Positions 16,388-25,468 of a stretch of DNA of 60,725 nucleotides are shown here, one piece after another. The position numbers were made by a program, and so were the translations under genes. Where the stretch lies: assembly GCF_036906915.1 (NCBI RefSeq), contig NZ_JBAKHX010000045.1, positions 1-60,725 on the forward strand. The letters are read 5' to 3'. Origin of the DNA: Phytohabitans sp036906915 (GTDB taxonomy: Bacteria; Actinomycetota; Actinomycetes; Mycobacteriales; Micromonosporaceae). The notes beneath the pieces are model-generated. The model saw only the letters and a list, made by a program, of their open reading frames with translations. It was not told where the DNA came from and did no database searches. How positions within the stretch are numbered: position 1 is the stretch's first letter; each line of letters starts with the position of its first letter.

Positions 16388-17140
16388 TCACGATGAAGGT
16401 GCCTCACCGCTGAGCAGGTCTGCGAGCACCCTGCCGAACACTTCAGGCGCTTCCAGCATCACCATGTGGCCGGCGTCCGCGATCTCGCTGTAGCGGACCG
16501 CCGCCGTCAATGCCCAGTCGGGCACGTGCCACCCGGCTCGGGAGCGAGCCCCGGCGACGAGGTGCACTGGCGTACGTTGGAACACTCCGCGAAGCAACGG
16601 CTCGTAGTCAGACCGGCCGGTGAACTCCACGACCGTGCGCGCCATGGCTTGAACGGTGGTGGCCGGCTGGTAGGCGAGCGCCTCGAGCGCGGATCGGATG
16701 CGCTCCTCGGTCGGTTCGACCCCGCCGTCCCGGAGCCAGCCGGCCGGGTCCGCACGGTCAGCTTCCAGCAGGTCGTGCACCTCATCCCGGCTCTTGCGAG
16801 CAAGCTGTGCCGACCAGAAGGCATCGGCGAACGCGAAGTTCCCTTCGACGTTGATCACCGACGCCGCCCGATCGGGGAAATGGTCGGCGAACGCCATCGC
16901 GATGACGCCGCCAACCGAGTGCCCGACCAGGTGCACCCGAGCGCCAGGCGCTGCGCTGTCCACCGCGGCAAGCACATAGTCCACCTGGGCTTCGATGCTG
17001 ATCCGGGCAGGATCCGTGCCCGCTTCAGTTCCGTACCCGAGCAGGTCAGGGCAGACGACGGGAGCCGGGTGCAACAGAGAAACCGTGCGGGTGTCGGAGA
17101 AGGGCCCAATGAGTCCGTGAATGAATACGACTGGTAACAC
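16388..17140 (-). CDS. alpha/beta hydrolase
   Basis: The 250-aa protein has the classic fold: oxyanion region VFIHGLIGPFSDT at the N-terminus, nucleophile elbow GHSVGG (Ser about 74), a helical lid, and the catalytic His in DAGHMVMLEAPE near residue 230. It is cytosolic, with no signal peptide. The substrate (ester, epoxide or haloalkane) is not evident. GTG at 17140 is the start because the first beta strand follows at once. A fragmentary minus-strand frame ends 11 bp upstream, so it may once have been the second gene of an operon. Confidence 0.85.
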   Translation of the reverse strand: MLPVVFIHGLIGPFSDTRTVSLLHPAPVVCPDLLGYGTEAGTDPARISIEAQVDYVLAAVDSAAPGARVHLVGHSVGGVIAMAFADHFPDRAASVINVEGNFAFADAFWSAQLARKSRDEVHDLLEADRADPAGWLRDGGVEPTEERIRSALEALAYQPATTVQAMARTVVEFTGRSDYEPLLRGVFQRTPVHLVAGARSRAGWHVPDWALTAAVRYSEIADAGHMVMLEAPEVFGRVLADLLSGEAPSS

Positions 17141-17151
17141 GGAAGATCATC

Positions 17152-17350
17152 TTATCGCGCTGGCATCCCGTCCATGACCAGGGGAGCATCTTCAGGCCCT
17201 GCGGCGAGCCATTTACGAGACCGCTCGAACGACCGCGGCCACGGATCGAATGTCACACGCCGGGTCAATGCCAGGTCTGCGCGAAACCATCGCAACCAAC
17301 CGGCTACCAGCGGATCAAGATATCTACAGGTTCTTCGCAAGGCTTCGCCG
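17152..17350 (-). pseudogene. unidentified C-terminal gene fragment
   Basis: The minus strand has a coding-like end (YLDPLVAGWLRWFRADLALT, then SFERSRKWLAAGPEDAPL, ending DGMPAR) with a stop at 17152. I do not recognise the family. The frame degrades upstream where the plus-strand protease leader begins, so it is probably the remaining end of a gene once ahead of the alpha/beta hydrolase. Confidence 0.3.
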
Positions 17351-17414
17351 GCATCGTTGCGCCCGGCCCCTGCCCGACCGACCTGGGACGGGCAATGACA
17401 CGGGAGGAAGCAAC

Positions 17415-18734
17415 GTGCGATTTCGATGGAGAGCAATGCTGGCCGCAGGGGCGGGCGGCCTGCTGACGCTGGGGGTCGCCGGCACGCCGGCGGCGGCACA
17501 GTCCCCGCAGGACGCCGGAGTGTCCGGCCGCGCCGGCACCGGGAGCACATCCTCATATCAGGACTGGGCCGCGCCGCTGGTGGACGCCGGTGGCCTGCCG
17601 CCGGTGCCGACCAGCGGCGGCAAGCCGGTTACTCCGAACCCGAACGGCTTCGGGGCCCTCGCGCTGCCGGACAACCGGATGGCGGTACCGGACACGACCG
17701 CGTATCCGGCTAGCGCGACCGTCTACTTCACCCGATCCACCAACGGCGGCGTGACCCACAGCCGCGCCTGCACCGGCTGGCTCTACGGGCCGGACATCGT
17801 GGCCACCGCGGCGCACTGCCTCTACAAGGAGGCCAGCTTCAACCCACCCGGCGAGCGTCCGGTCGACGAGCTGTGGGCATGGCCGGCACGGGACGGCGCG
17901 GACGCCCCGTTCGGGTCCTGCCGCGCGATCGACCAGTACATCGCGGCGGGATGGATCGAGAGCGCCGACGCCAACAACATTGACTGGTCGACCGACTACG
18001 CGGCCGTACGGCTCGACTGCAACATCGGCGACACGGTCGGCTGGTACGGCATGTGGGCGCCGGCCGCCGGCAGCGACGTGCTTGGCGCGCCGACCACAAA
18101 CCGCGGCTACCCGCAGGACAAGCCGGCGCGATCGGTCAACGCCGAGCAGTGGTTCAGCGAGGACGAGATCCGCGCCGTGAACGCTGCTGGGGACCGAGTC
18201 GCGTACGGGCACTACACGATCGGAGGCCTGAGCGGGTCCCCCGTCTACACCGAGCGGCCGGCGGGTAGCCCGGGCTGCGAGGGCGCCTGCGTGGTGGCGG
18301 TGCACTCGCTCGGAAGCGGAGCCTGGTCCGGAACCGACTACGCCAGCGGGTCGCGGATCACCCCGGAGGCCATGGCGGAGTTGCTGTCTTGGCGAGACGG
18401 AGGCGCTCCGGTCGGCCAGTGCGAGGTCGACTACACCGTGGTCAACCAGTGGTCGAGCGGGTTCCAGGCCAGTGTGGAGGTAGTCAACACCTCCTCGGCA
18501 CCGGTCAACCCGTGGAACCTGGCATGGTCGTTCGCGTCCGGCCAGACGATCAGCGACATGTGGAACGGCACGTACACACAGGACGGTCCGGGCGTGACCG
18601 TCACCGACGCGGGCTGGAACGCCACCATCCCCGCCGGCGGCTCGGTCAGCTTCGGGTTCACCGCCAGCCTGGCGGGAAACAACGTCCACCCGACCGAGTT
18701 CACCCTGAACGGCGCCACCTGCGGCCTGGCGTGA
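17415..18734 (+). CDS. secreted V8/trypsin-like serine protease with CBM2 domain
   Basis: The 439-aa protein has a Sec signal peptide (residues 1-29, ending TPAAAQS) and a glutamyl-endopeptidase/trypsin-like domain with the triad visible: His134 in TAAHC, Asp194 in STDYAAVRLD and Ser273 in GLSGSPVY. Residues about 335-438 form a family 2 carbohydrate-binding module, with VVNQWSSGFQASVEV, the surface tryptophans WNLAW and WNGTY, and flanking cysteines. It is secreted and probably tethered to cellulose, chitin or the cell's own glycan while cleaving proteins. GGAGGAAG precedes the GTG at 17415 and decides the start. A 10-bp hairpin terminator follows. Confidence 0.87.
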   Translation: MRFRWRAMLAAGAGGLLTLGVAGTPAAAQSPQDAGVSGRAGTGSTSSYQDWAAPLVDAGGLPPVPTSGGKPVTPNPNGFGALALPDNRMAVPDTTAYPASATVYFTRSTNGGVTHSRACTGWLYGPDIVATAAHCLYKEASFNPPGERPVDELWAWPARDGADAPFGSCRAIDQYIAAGWIESADANNIDWSTDYAAVRLDCNIGDTVGWYGMWAPAAGSDVLGAPTTNRGYPQDKPARSVNAEQWFSEDEIRAVNAAGDRVAYGHYTIGGLSGSPVYTERPAGSPGCEGACVVAVHSLGSGAWSGTDYASGSRITPEAMAELLSWRDGGAPVGQCEVDYTVVNQWSSGFQASVEVVNTSSAPVNPWNLAWSFASGQTISDMWNGTYTQDGPGVTVTDAGWNATIPAGGSVSFGFTASLAGNNVHPTEFTLNGATCGLA

Positions 18735-19049
18735 ACCTTCTCCGGCGCGATCACGGGTCGGTGCTCCACTGTCCGCGGGAGAGATCAACGCTCCGGCGGC
18801 CAAGCCCGCGTCGCCAGACAGCGACGCGGGGCATCAGTGACTCATGCGGATTGGGAATACGGAGATCAGACCGCTCGGCGGCGGACTCAGCTGCCTATTG
18901 ATGATCTTGGCGTCACTGGTGCCGTCGGTTCTCTGCACGATTGATGCCAACCTTGTAGTCCGATAGCGCGTTGGGGCGTAGCCAGTCCGCAAACGCGCCA
19001 GCGACGGATCCGGCCGCCGGTAGGGGCTCCTCCCGTTCCCCGCTGCGGA
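18735..19049. other. gene-free spacer between protease and WD40 remnant
   Basis: Apart from the terminator at 18805-18830, nothing recognisable is present. The minus-strand continuation of the WD40 frame gives no further repeats. Confidence 0.4.
18805..18830. terminator. hairpin terminator of protease gene
   Basis: A perfect 10-bp GC stem (CCCGCGTCGC against GCGACGCGGG) with a 6-nt loop lies 70 bp after the protease stop. No T-run follows. Confidence 0.6.
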
Positions 19050-19925
19050 CTAGGTCATCCTCCGGCTCGCCGGCCGCGCTAACCGCCCGGCCGGCGAGCG
19101 TCCGGCGGCGCCAGCGAGCCGTAGTGGCGCGCACTCCCGCCAGTACTCGCAGCTCCACACCGCGTAGTACCGGGTGGGTTGGACGAGGCGGACCCACCAG
19201 CGGCGCACCGTCTTGTCGGTGCCGGTGGTGATGAGCACCTCGCCGCCCTGGGTGAACACCATGTCGGTGACGGTGCCGCTATGGCCGGTGAGCGGCATGA
19301 GGCCCTGACCCGCCACGTCGCCCTTGATGGGCACGGTCAGCGGCGTGTCGATCAACTCCTTTTGGGTCGCTACGGCGTAGAGCCGCACCGTCCCCGCGGT
19401 GGCTGTGGCGTATGCGGAGCCGTTCGCGTTGAAGCCGGCGAACTCGCCGGCGTCTGCGACGGTCGCCATCAGCTTGCCCGCGGGCAGGCTGCGCAGCTCG
19501 AAGCTCTTGTCCATCTTGTGTACGGCGAACGTTCCGCCGTCCGGGCTGATCCACTGTGGGAACCAGACTTTGGGAAGAGTCGCCGTGGCCGTGCGGGTCG
19601 CCACGTCCCAGATCCTCGTCGTGCCACCGGCGGCGCTTGAGACCAGCAGTTTCCCATCGGGGCTGAAACCCATGCTCTGGATCCCGTTGTCGTGGCCCGA
19701 AAGCGTGGTCTGGACTGAACTCGATGTACGCGCTGCCCTCGTGCCCGGAGACGATGCCGGCAGTCCAGTGGCAGCCAGGAAGCTCAGTTCAGTGTCGGCG
19801 GCGGCCAGATAGAGCCTGCCGCGCTGGTCCTTGAGCCCATGGCAAGAAAAATGCAGGAGTAGGACGTCGTCGGGATTCCGGTCGGCGAAGAAGGCCGCCA
19901 CCCGCCGCCGCAGGCCGGGGTTCAC
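19050..19925 (-). pseudogene. caspase-WD40 protein, truncated and internally deleted
   Basis: The 291-aa frame opens inside a caspase-like (peptidase C14) domain: LLHFSCHG carries the catalytic His, followed by GRLYLAAADTE. The Cys-containing DCC-type motif is missing. The sequence jumps in frame at about residue 60-70 (LPASSPGTR) into WD40 repeats (GHDNGIQSMGFSPDG, IWDVATRT, GHSGTVTDMVF, TGTDKTVRRW). An intact actinobacterial caspase-WD40 protein would have a full peptidase domain and seven or more repeats. The 5' end is cut close to the amine oxidase stop (19929), so no native start remains. A catalytically active protease is very unlikely. Confidence 0.7.
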
Positions 19926-19928
19926 CGG

Positions 19929-21341
19929 TCATGTCGTGGGTCCGTTGGCCTCGGCGAGGATTTCGGCGGCGGCCCGTTCTCCGGACGCGATGGCACCTTC
20001 CATGTATCCGGGCCACTCGGCTGCGGTTTCGGTGCCGGCCCAGTGAATCGGCCCGACGGGTCGGATGCGCTCGTCGCCGAAGCGGGTGAGCGCGCCGGGT
20101 GGACTGTAGCTGCCGTATCCGCCGCGGGTCCATGGTTCGGCCGCCCAGTCAGTGGCGTGGATCGACACCGGTTCGCCCGCGGGTGGGCCGAAGAATCCGG
20201 TGAGCGCGTGCAGCACCGCCCGGTCCCGCGTCGGCGGATCGCCGAGGAAGTCGTCCCCGTGGCTGCCGGCCACGAAGGCGAGGAGTACGCCCGGCCGACC
20301 CGAGGGTGGCGAGTTGTCCACGACGGTCCGCACGGTCCCGCGGTCGGCGACGGCGAAGCCGTTGAGTCCGGCCGAACGCCAGAAGGGCCGCTCGTACAAG
20401 ACGTTCACCTTGCTGACCGACCCCATCGGCAGGCGTTGCAGCAACTGGTCGCGAACAGCGGGCAACGGTGGACTGAAGAGCAGCCGTGCCGCCAGCGGTG
20501 GCGGCAGCGTGAGAATGGCCCGGCGGGCTCGCAGGGAAAGCGTGTCGGTGTGCGCGGTGACGTGCCCGGGCGCCCAGTGCACCGACCGGACAGCCTGCCT
20601 GAGGCGGACCCCGTCACCCAGGTCGGTGGCCAGGCGGGCCGGGATCTGCGCTGGCCCGCCGGCGAAGCGCAGGCTCTGTGCATCGTCGAGGAGAGCGCCG
20701 AGTGATCCGGCCGCCCGTACTGCCGCCAGGAAGTCCAGTAACGAGATCTCCTCCGGGTCGGCCCCGTACACCATCCGGACGGCGAGATCCATGAACAACC
20801 GTAGGCGGGAAGCGCCGGTGCGAGCGTGGACCCAGGCGGCCACCGTGTGCGCGTCCAGCTCGCGGGCCCGGGCCGCCCGCCACGGTGCCGCCGCTGGCAG
20901 ACCACTCGCGAGCGAGTCGATCCGGCGGGCCATCCGGGCGTATCCAGCGAGCGTCCACCAGCCCAGCGGCGGCACGGTGCCGCGGTATCGACGCAGCCGC
21001 CCGGCCAAGGCCAAAACCGATTCACCCTGCGTATAGGACGGGAAGGTCGCGATTCCGAACTCGGAGGCCAGGGCGAGGATCCGGTGTTGCCCGGGCCCGG
21101 CCCACTGGGCGCCCTGCTCCACCACGTCGCCTGGGCCTGGGCCGACCGGTACGTCGAGGACGCGACCGCCGACCCGGTCACGGGCTTCCAGGACGACGAC
21201 GGTCCGGCCCGCCTCGCGCAGGCGACGGGCCGCGGTCAGGCCAGCGAGCCCCGCCCCGACCACCACCACGTCACAGTCAGGTGCCGGCTGCGTGGTCACC
21301 GCCGCACCCACGTCATCGATAGCTGTCCCACGTCGTCGCAT
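19929..21341 (-). CDS. flavin-containing monoamine oxidase family protein
   Basis: The 470-aa enzyme has an N-terminal FAD-binding GxGxxG (VVVVGAGLAGLTAARRL, about residues 26-42), the EARDRVGGR flavin loop, and the C-terminal FAD motif WAGTETAAEWPGYMEGAIAS (about 431-450). Family members oxidise amines in the cytosol with production of aldehyde and hydrogen peroxide. The substrate is not known. It is divergent from the TetR gene at 21391, and a perfect palindrome sits 5 bp upstream of its ATG, so TetR repression is likely. A start closer to the FAD motif is possible because the first 20 residues are not conserved in the family. Confidence 0.88.
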   Translation of the reverse strand: MRRRGTAIDDVGAAVTTQPAPDCDVVVVGAGLAGLTAARRLREAGRTVVVLEARDRVGGRVLDVPVGPGPGDVVEQGAQWAGPGQHRILALASEFGIATFPSYTQGESVLALAGRLRRYRGTVPPLGWWTLAGYARMARRIDSLASGLPAAAPWRAARARELDAHTVAAWVHARTGASRLRLFMDLAVRMVYGADPEEISLLDFLAAVRAAGSLGALLDDAQSLRFAGGPAQIPARLATDLGDGVRLRQAVRSVHWAPGHVTAHTDTLSLRARRAILTLPPPLAARLLFSPPLPAVRDQLLQRLPMGSVSKVNVLYERPFWRSAGLNGFAVADRGTVRTVVDNSPPSGRPGVLLAFVAGSHGDDFLGDPPTRDRAVLHALTGFFGPPAGEPVSIHATDWAAEPWTRGGYGSYSPPGALTRFGDERIRPVGPIHWAGTETAAEWPGYMEGAIASGERAAAEILAEANGPTT

Positions 21342-21345
21342 ACTC

Positions 21346-21359
21346 CTTAGTCAACTAAG
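21346..21359. promoter_or_regulatory. TetR operator between amine oxidase and tetR
   Basis: CTTAGT-ca-ACTAAG is a perfect palindrome with 6-bp arms in the 49-bp gap between the divergent amine oxidase and TetR genes. It is AT-rich against the genome and probably binds the adjacent regulator, blocking both promoters. Confidence 0.65.
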
Positions 21360-21390
21360 TAGGCTATGGCGGTGACGATAGTCTGCACCG

Positions 21391-22059
21391 GTGGCAATGG
21401 ACAAGGGATCGCGCCTGGCCCGAGGAAGCCTGAGCCGGGAGACCATCCTGGACTCGGCATTGGCGGTCGTCAGCCATGACGGGGTCGGTCGGCTCACGAT
21501 GCGGTCGTTGGCCGAGCGCCTCGGCGCCCATCCGACGTCGATGTACCGGCACTTCCGCAACAAGGACGAGCTGCTCACCGGCCTCGCCGATCGGCTGCTC
21601 GGCCACCTCCACGTCACCGTCGACTCCGGCCACGGATGGCGCGCAATACTGCTGAGCCTCGGCGAGCAACTGCGGCAGACTCTTAGCCGCCATCCCGGCG
21701 CCGTCTCGCTGCTGGCCGCCAGCCCCTACTCACCCAGCGCCCTGCGCCTGATGGAAACCACCCTCGCGGCGCTGACACGCGCCGGCCTACCGCCACCCCA
21801 CGCCGGTCAAGCGCTCCGCGCCACATTCACCTACACGGTCGGCCACGCCGTCACCACACCCGACTCGACAAGTTTCTGGACCGACCTACTCGACACCGCC
21901 GCACCCGCATCGGCCTATCCAACGCTGATTGGCAACGGCGGCTGGACGATGCCACCCGACGAGGAATTCACCGCCGGGCTACAGCTCATCCTCGACGGAA
22001 CCGCCGCCGCAATCCAGCCCTCCACCCAACGCCAACGGCGGAGGTCAGTGGTCTCCTAG
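21391..22059 (+). CDS. TetR/AcrR family transcriptional regulator
   Basis: The 222-aa protein has an N-terminal helix-turn-helix (TILDSALAVVSHDGVGRLTM, then LAERLGAHPTSMYRHFRNKDEL) and a C-terminal TetR_C-like ligand domain. It is the likely repressor of the divergent amine oxidase through the palindrome at 21346-21359. Either GTG at 21391 or ATG at 21397 could start it. Its stop overlaps by 3 bp the stop of the convergent frameshifted membrane protein, so the gene ends are tightly packed without a terminator. Confidence 0.87.
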   Translation: MAMDKGSRLARGSLSRETILDSALAVVSHDGVGRLTMRSLAERLGAHPTSMYRHFRNKDELLTGLADRLLGHLHVTVDSGHGWRAILLSLGEQLRQTLSRHPGAVSLLAASPYSPSALRLMETTLAALTRAGLPPPHAGQALRATFTYTVGHAVTTPDSTSFWTDLLDTAAPASAYPTLIGNGGWTMPPDEEFTAGLQLILDGTAAAIQPSTQRQRRRSVVS

Positions 22060-24194
22060 TTGCGTGTGAAGACGCGGTTGACTGCTGCGATGGCTGGGAT
22101 GGTCAGTAGATACCCGGCGGCCTGCCCGAGCACGGATAGGAGCTCGCTGACATCGCCGTTTGGTTCCCACTTTCCTTCCATCCCAACCGAGCATCATCAA
22201 CCAGAAGATGAGCAGCCAGACGAAGGCTCGGCTTGGCCGGTATCCGTAGCCAGCGACCGAATCGGACAGTAGGCCGGGCAAGCGGCGCAGCCAGGGTTCT
22301 CGTGCCCGCGCCAGGCGACGGGCGCCCAGGCGCACCTCGCGGGCGTCCGCCTCGCGACCTTGGCCCGAGTAGAACGCCGCCAGCTGCTCGTATGTCTGCG
22401 GAATGAAAGCCGGGTCCCGCGCCAACCAGGCCAGCGCCTCGCGTAGATCGCCAGTAGGGCCGATCGCCAGGTCCTGGTAGCTCAGGCCGGACAGCCTCAT
22501 TGGGCTGTCGGTGTGGACGTAGAGCCGCCGCACAGTTGTGCCTTCCAGGTCTATCTCGGCCAGGACATCAACGAGGTCGAGTGAGTCGAGTTGGCAGCTG
22601 TCCAGGTGAAGCGTCATCAACTCGGTGCTGGGCAGTGGCACCTCCGGGTTGAGCGGTCCGATGACGCTGTGTCCTGTCACCCGGGCCTGGCTGAGGTCGA
22701 ACCGAGAGCCGGTCGCCGAGAGATCCGCTATTCGCAGATCGCCGTCCACAAGAAGGCGGCGAGCGTTGAGCGTTGCCAGAGTGGAGGAGGACTCGAGCAA
22801 CCGGGTGTCGATCAGCTCAAGCGTGTCGCCGATGCGGGCGGCCTCCAGGATCACTGCACCGTCCACTTCGGCGTGCGGTGCTCGCATCCCGTGACTGATG
22901 TTGATCCGGCTTGCGTCCAGTGCCACGCCGCCGGGACTGCGTAATCGCGCGGCATGGAGGTCCAGCCGGTCCGCAGTACAGTCTACAAGGGACACGATGC
23001 CGCGGGCCTGTACACACCCTCCAGGGAGAAGGTGCCGGCGACTGTGGCGGCATCGGCGCTGAGGCCCGGCCAGTCCGGGCCTGTCTCGGCGATTTCCGGA
23101 CCGATCGTCGAATTGGTCAGTGTCACGTTGCCGGCGACCCGCAGCCGGTCCAACTTCAGAAAGGTATTGAGCCGTCCGTCGCGCAGGCTCAGTGATTGGG
23201 CTTCCATGCCTGTGAGGTCGAGCATGCCGACTGCCTCGGACGGGTGCGGGCCGATCGACACGCGATCCATTTCGAAGACGCCGCGTACCACCGCAGCTTG
23301 AAACTCGGTCCAACCCGTCAGTTGTACGCCATTCGCGATGAGGTGCCCGTCAACGGTAAGCCCGCCTGCTCGCACTGCCCAGCCGGGCTCCTGTGTCGGC
23401 CGGCCGTGTGGCGCTGACAGTCGTGCCTCGAGCAAGCTCAGCAGCGTGCCGATCGCCGCGCCGGTGAGGACCAGTTCCCCATCGATCTCGACAGTGGCGT
23501 AGACACCGCCCTCCACGGTGATTCTGCTGGCGTCCACTCCTACCCCGGCCGGATTGGCGATGTGTGCATGGTTCAGGCCCAGGCTGCCGGTTATCCGTGC
23601 GCCGACGAGGCGGATCTGGCCCGCGGCCGCGAGGCCGGTAGCTGTCAAGTGGCCCTCGACGGCAAGGCCGTCGGCGTAGAGCGCGAGGTAGTCGGGATCA
23701 TCAACATAGGATTCATCGCCGATGGTTGCGGCATCCAGCGACAGGTCATCGCGGATGCGGGCCCGCCGTAGGTCGATCTGGCCAGTACGGGCGCCAGCCA
23801 ACTCCACCAGGCCGGCTGCCAGGCCTGACGCCGCGAGGTTTGGCATCCGGCAACCAGTGAAGTCGAGGTCACGCGCGCTGAGGTTAGTCAGCACCACGGG
23901 TTCGGTGAAGTAGCAGCGGCGCAACTCCAGGTCGACCGTAAGCTCAAGGTTGCTCAGCCGCAGTGCCCCTACTATCTGGGCGCCGGCTAGCGAGACCAGC
24001 CGCGGGTGGCTGGGCTCCAGCATCTCCGCATCCAGCAGCAGGGCACGGACGAATTCTGCCCGCACCACCCGCTTGGGTGGCCACGAATCAAGGCCAAAGG
24101 CCGGATCGGCCGGCTCACCCGGGCCAAGATCTGTTGTCTCTCCGCGCCGGAAGCCAGCCAGCAGATGTTCCTCGGCTTCGCCGTTGGGCTCCAT
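22056..24194 (-). pseudogene. pentapeptide/beta-helix-like membrane protein, two frameshifts
   Basis: Three minus-strand pieces form one protein of about 710 residues. It starts at ATG 24194 (MEPNGEAEEHLLAGFRRG) and runs as a repetitive solenoid (units such as LVELAGARTGQIDLRRARI and DGHLIANGVQLTGW) until a shift at about 23018-23028 (FSLEG to CVQARGIVSLVDC). It continues with similar repeats, a helical stretch (TYEQLAAFYSGQGREADARE) and membrane helices (AFVWLLIFWLMM) until a second shift at about 22172-22180. A short final frame (KWEPNGDVSELLSVLGQAAG) stops at 22056. Related actinobacterial proteins pair such a right-handed helix with C-terminal membrane helices; the function is unknown. 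Each piece is intact, so single-base errors or very recent mutation are both possible. Confidence 0.72.
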
Positions 24195-24394
24195 CGGCCC
24201 CCGTCTCCGTCCGCGCCGCACTCCGCAGCTACCCGTAGCGCCCCAAGCGCTGCCGTCAACTCTGACGTCAACCGTAGCGACACCGCACCGCCGCCTCCGC
24301 TTCGCCGACCCGAGCGCCACACCGACCCCACTTTTGGCGTCCTGCCAACAAAGGCGGAACCGGCCGGACATAAAACCTCGAACGCCTGCATCAA

Positions 24395-24444
24395 AGCAGA
24401 TTGAGCCGGACGTCCGAGATTCCCCTCGTCCGGCTCAATCTGCT
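24395..24444. repeat. 18-bp perfect inverted repeat
   Basis: AGCAGATTGAGCCGGACG at 24395-24412 is exactly complementary to 24427-24444 around a 14-nt loop. It lies in the gap between the start of the solenoid gene and the SRPBCC scar. It could be the terminator of the now-truncated minus-strand gene, although it has no T-run, or the remains of a small mobile repeat. Confidence 0.7.
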
Positions 24445-24529
24445 CTGCCCCAGAACAGCGGCCACACCGACCGAGCAGTCCCGCTCGGAAAGCACACTTG
24501 GCGTCGGCAACGGGCAGATCAACGCGCTG

Positions 24530-24640
24530 TCCACAAGGTCTAGACGTTGCGAGATCCTCCGCGAGGCAGCTCGCATCAACCCAGGCACCGGTCGCCGCGG
24601 CGGACGCCGCCAGCCGCCGTTCGTGGATGTTGAGGACCAT
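24530..24640 (-). pseudogene. SRPBCC-like gene, N-terminal scar
   Basis: The frame starting at ATG 24640 begins VLNIHERRLAASAAATGAWV, which resembles the opening of SRPBCC/START-fold proteins of actinomycetes as I recall them. It then runs into unrelated sequence. It is divergent from the TetR gene at 24693 with the palindromic region between, the normal arrangement of a regulator and its target. Only about 35 residues remain. Confidence 0.4.
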
Positions 24641-24650
24641 GAACGCTCCT

Positions 24651-24686
24651 AGAGAACTGTCTCTACTTCAACTGGAGAGTACTCTC
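24651..24686. promoter_or_regulatory. two palindromes upstream of tetR
   Basis: AGAGA-actg-TCTCT (24651-24664) and GAGAGTACTCTC (24675-24686, a perfect 12-bp palindrome) lie between the divergent SRPBCC scar and the TetR ATG at 24693. They share an AGAGA/TCTCT core and are the probable autoregulatory operator. Confidence 0.6.
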
Positions 24687-24692
24687 TGGTTC

Positions 24693-25295
24693 ATGCCACA
24701 GCCCGTCAAGCACTCGCCGGATGTGATGCTCGACGCCGTACGCACACTGGTCCTGTCCGGCGGCCCCTCGGCCGCCACCGCCCGTGCGGTTTGCCTGGCC
24801 ACCGGCGCCCCCAGCGGCTCGGTCTACCACCGCTTCCCCCGGCGCGATGACCTGGTCGCTGCCGCTTGGCTGCGCGCCCAGGATCGCTTTCTACGCGCGT
24901 ACCTTGGCGCATTGGACCCGCCAGGCACCGCAGCGGGCATTCACGCGGCGCTCACCGTGCTGACCTGGTGCCGCGATCACCCTGAAGACGCAGCCATGCT
25001 GCTGCGCCATGCCCTACGCGACCTGCTACGCGGTGACATCTCACCGGATCTCGCCGAACGCGCCGAGGCAAACCAACGCGCCGTCGCCGTCGCCCTCACC
25101 GCCATCGCCGATACCACCGGCCACCGTCTGCGCGACATCGTGCTCGCACTGGTCGACATGCCCTATGCGGTCGCGCGCCGCGCCCTGCACGACGCAGGCG
25201 CTCCCACCGAGGATGACCTCGATGTCGTACAGCGGGCCGCCACCCTCCTGCTCTCCCAGACAGCGGCCACCACCGCGGATGGCACCGCAAGGTAA
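24693..25295 (+). CDS. TetR/AcrR family transcriptional regulator
   Basis: The 200-aa protein has the TetR DNA-binding helix-turn-helix at residues 8-52 (MLDAVRTLVLSGGPSAATAR, then ATGAPSGSVYHRFPRRDDLV), followed by a helical ligand-binding domain. The ATG at 24693 is chosen because the DNA-binding domain starts at once and the palindromes end seven bases upstream. Its apparent divergent target, an SRPBCC-like gene, has been reduced to a scar, so the regulator may now control only itself or distant genes. Confidence 0.85.
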   Translation: MPQPVKHSPDVMLDAVRTLVLSGGPSAATARAVCLATGAPSGSVYHRFPRRDDLVAAAWLRAQDRFLRAYLGALDPPGTAAGIHAALTVLTWCRDHPEDAAMLLRHALRDLLRGDISPDLAERAEANQRAVAVALTAIADTTGHRLRDIVLALVDMPYAVARRALHDAGAPTEDDLDVVQRAATLLLSQTAATTADGTAR

Positions 25296-25468
25296 GTCCG
25301 GAATCCGCGTGCCCTCGGACAGGACAGTGCGCCGGTCGCCTCCAAGTGAAGGCTGCGGATGATCAAGGCCCTCGCCAGCGACTCGCAAGGTCGATCCGGA
25401 CGGTGTCGAGTCCAATCTCTCCGACAGTCGACACGGGTGTTGCCACGACGCACCGTCTTAGAGGAGGT

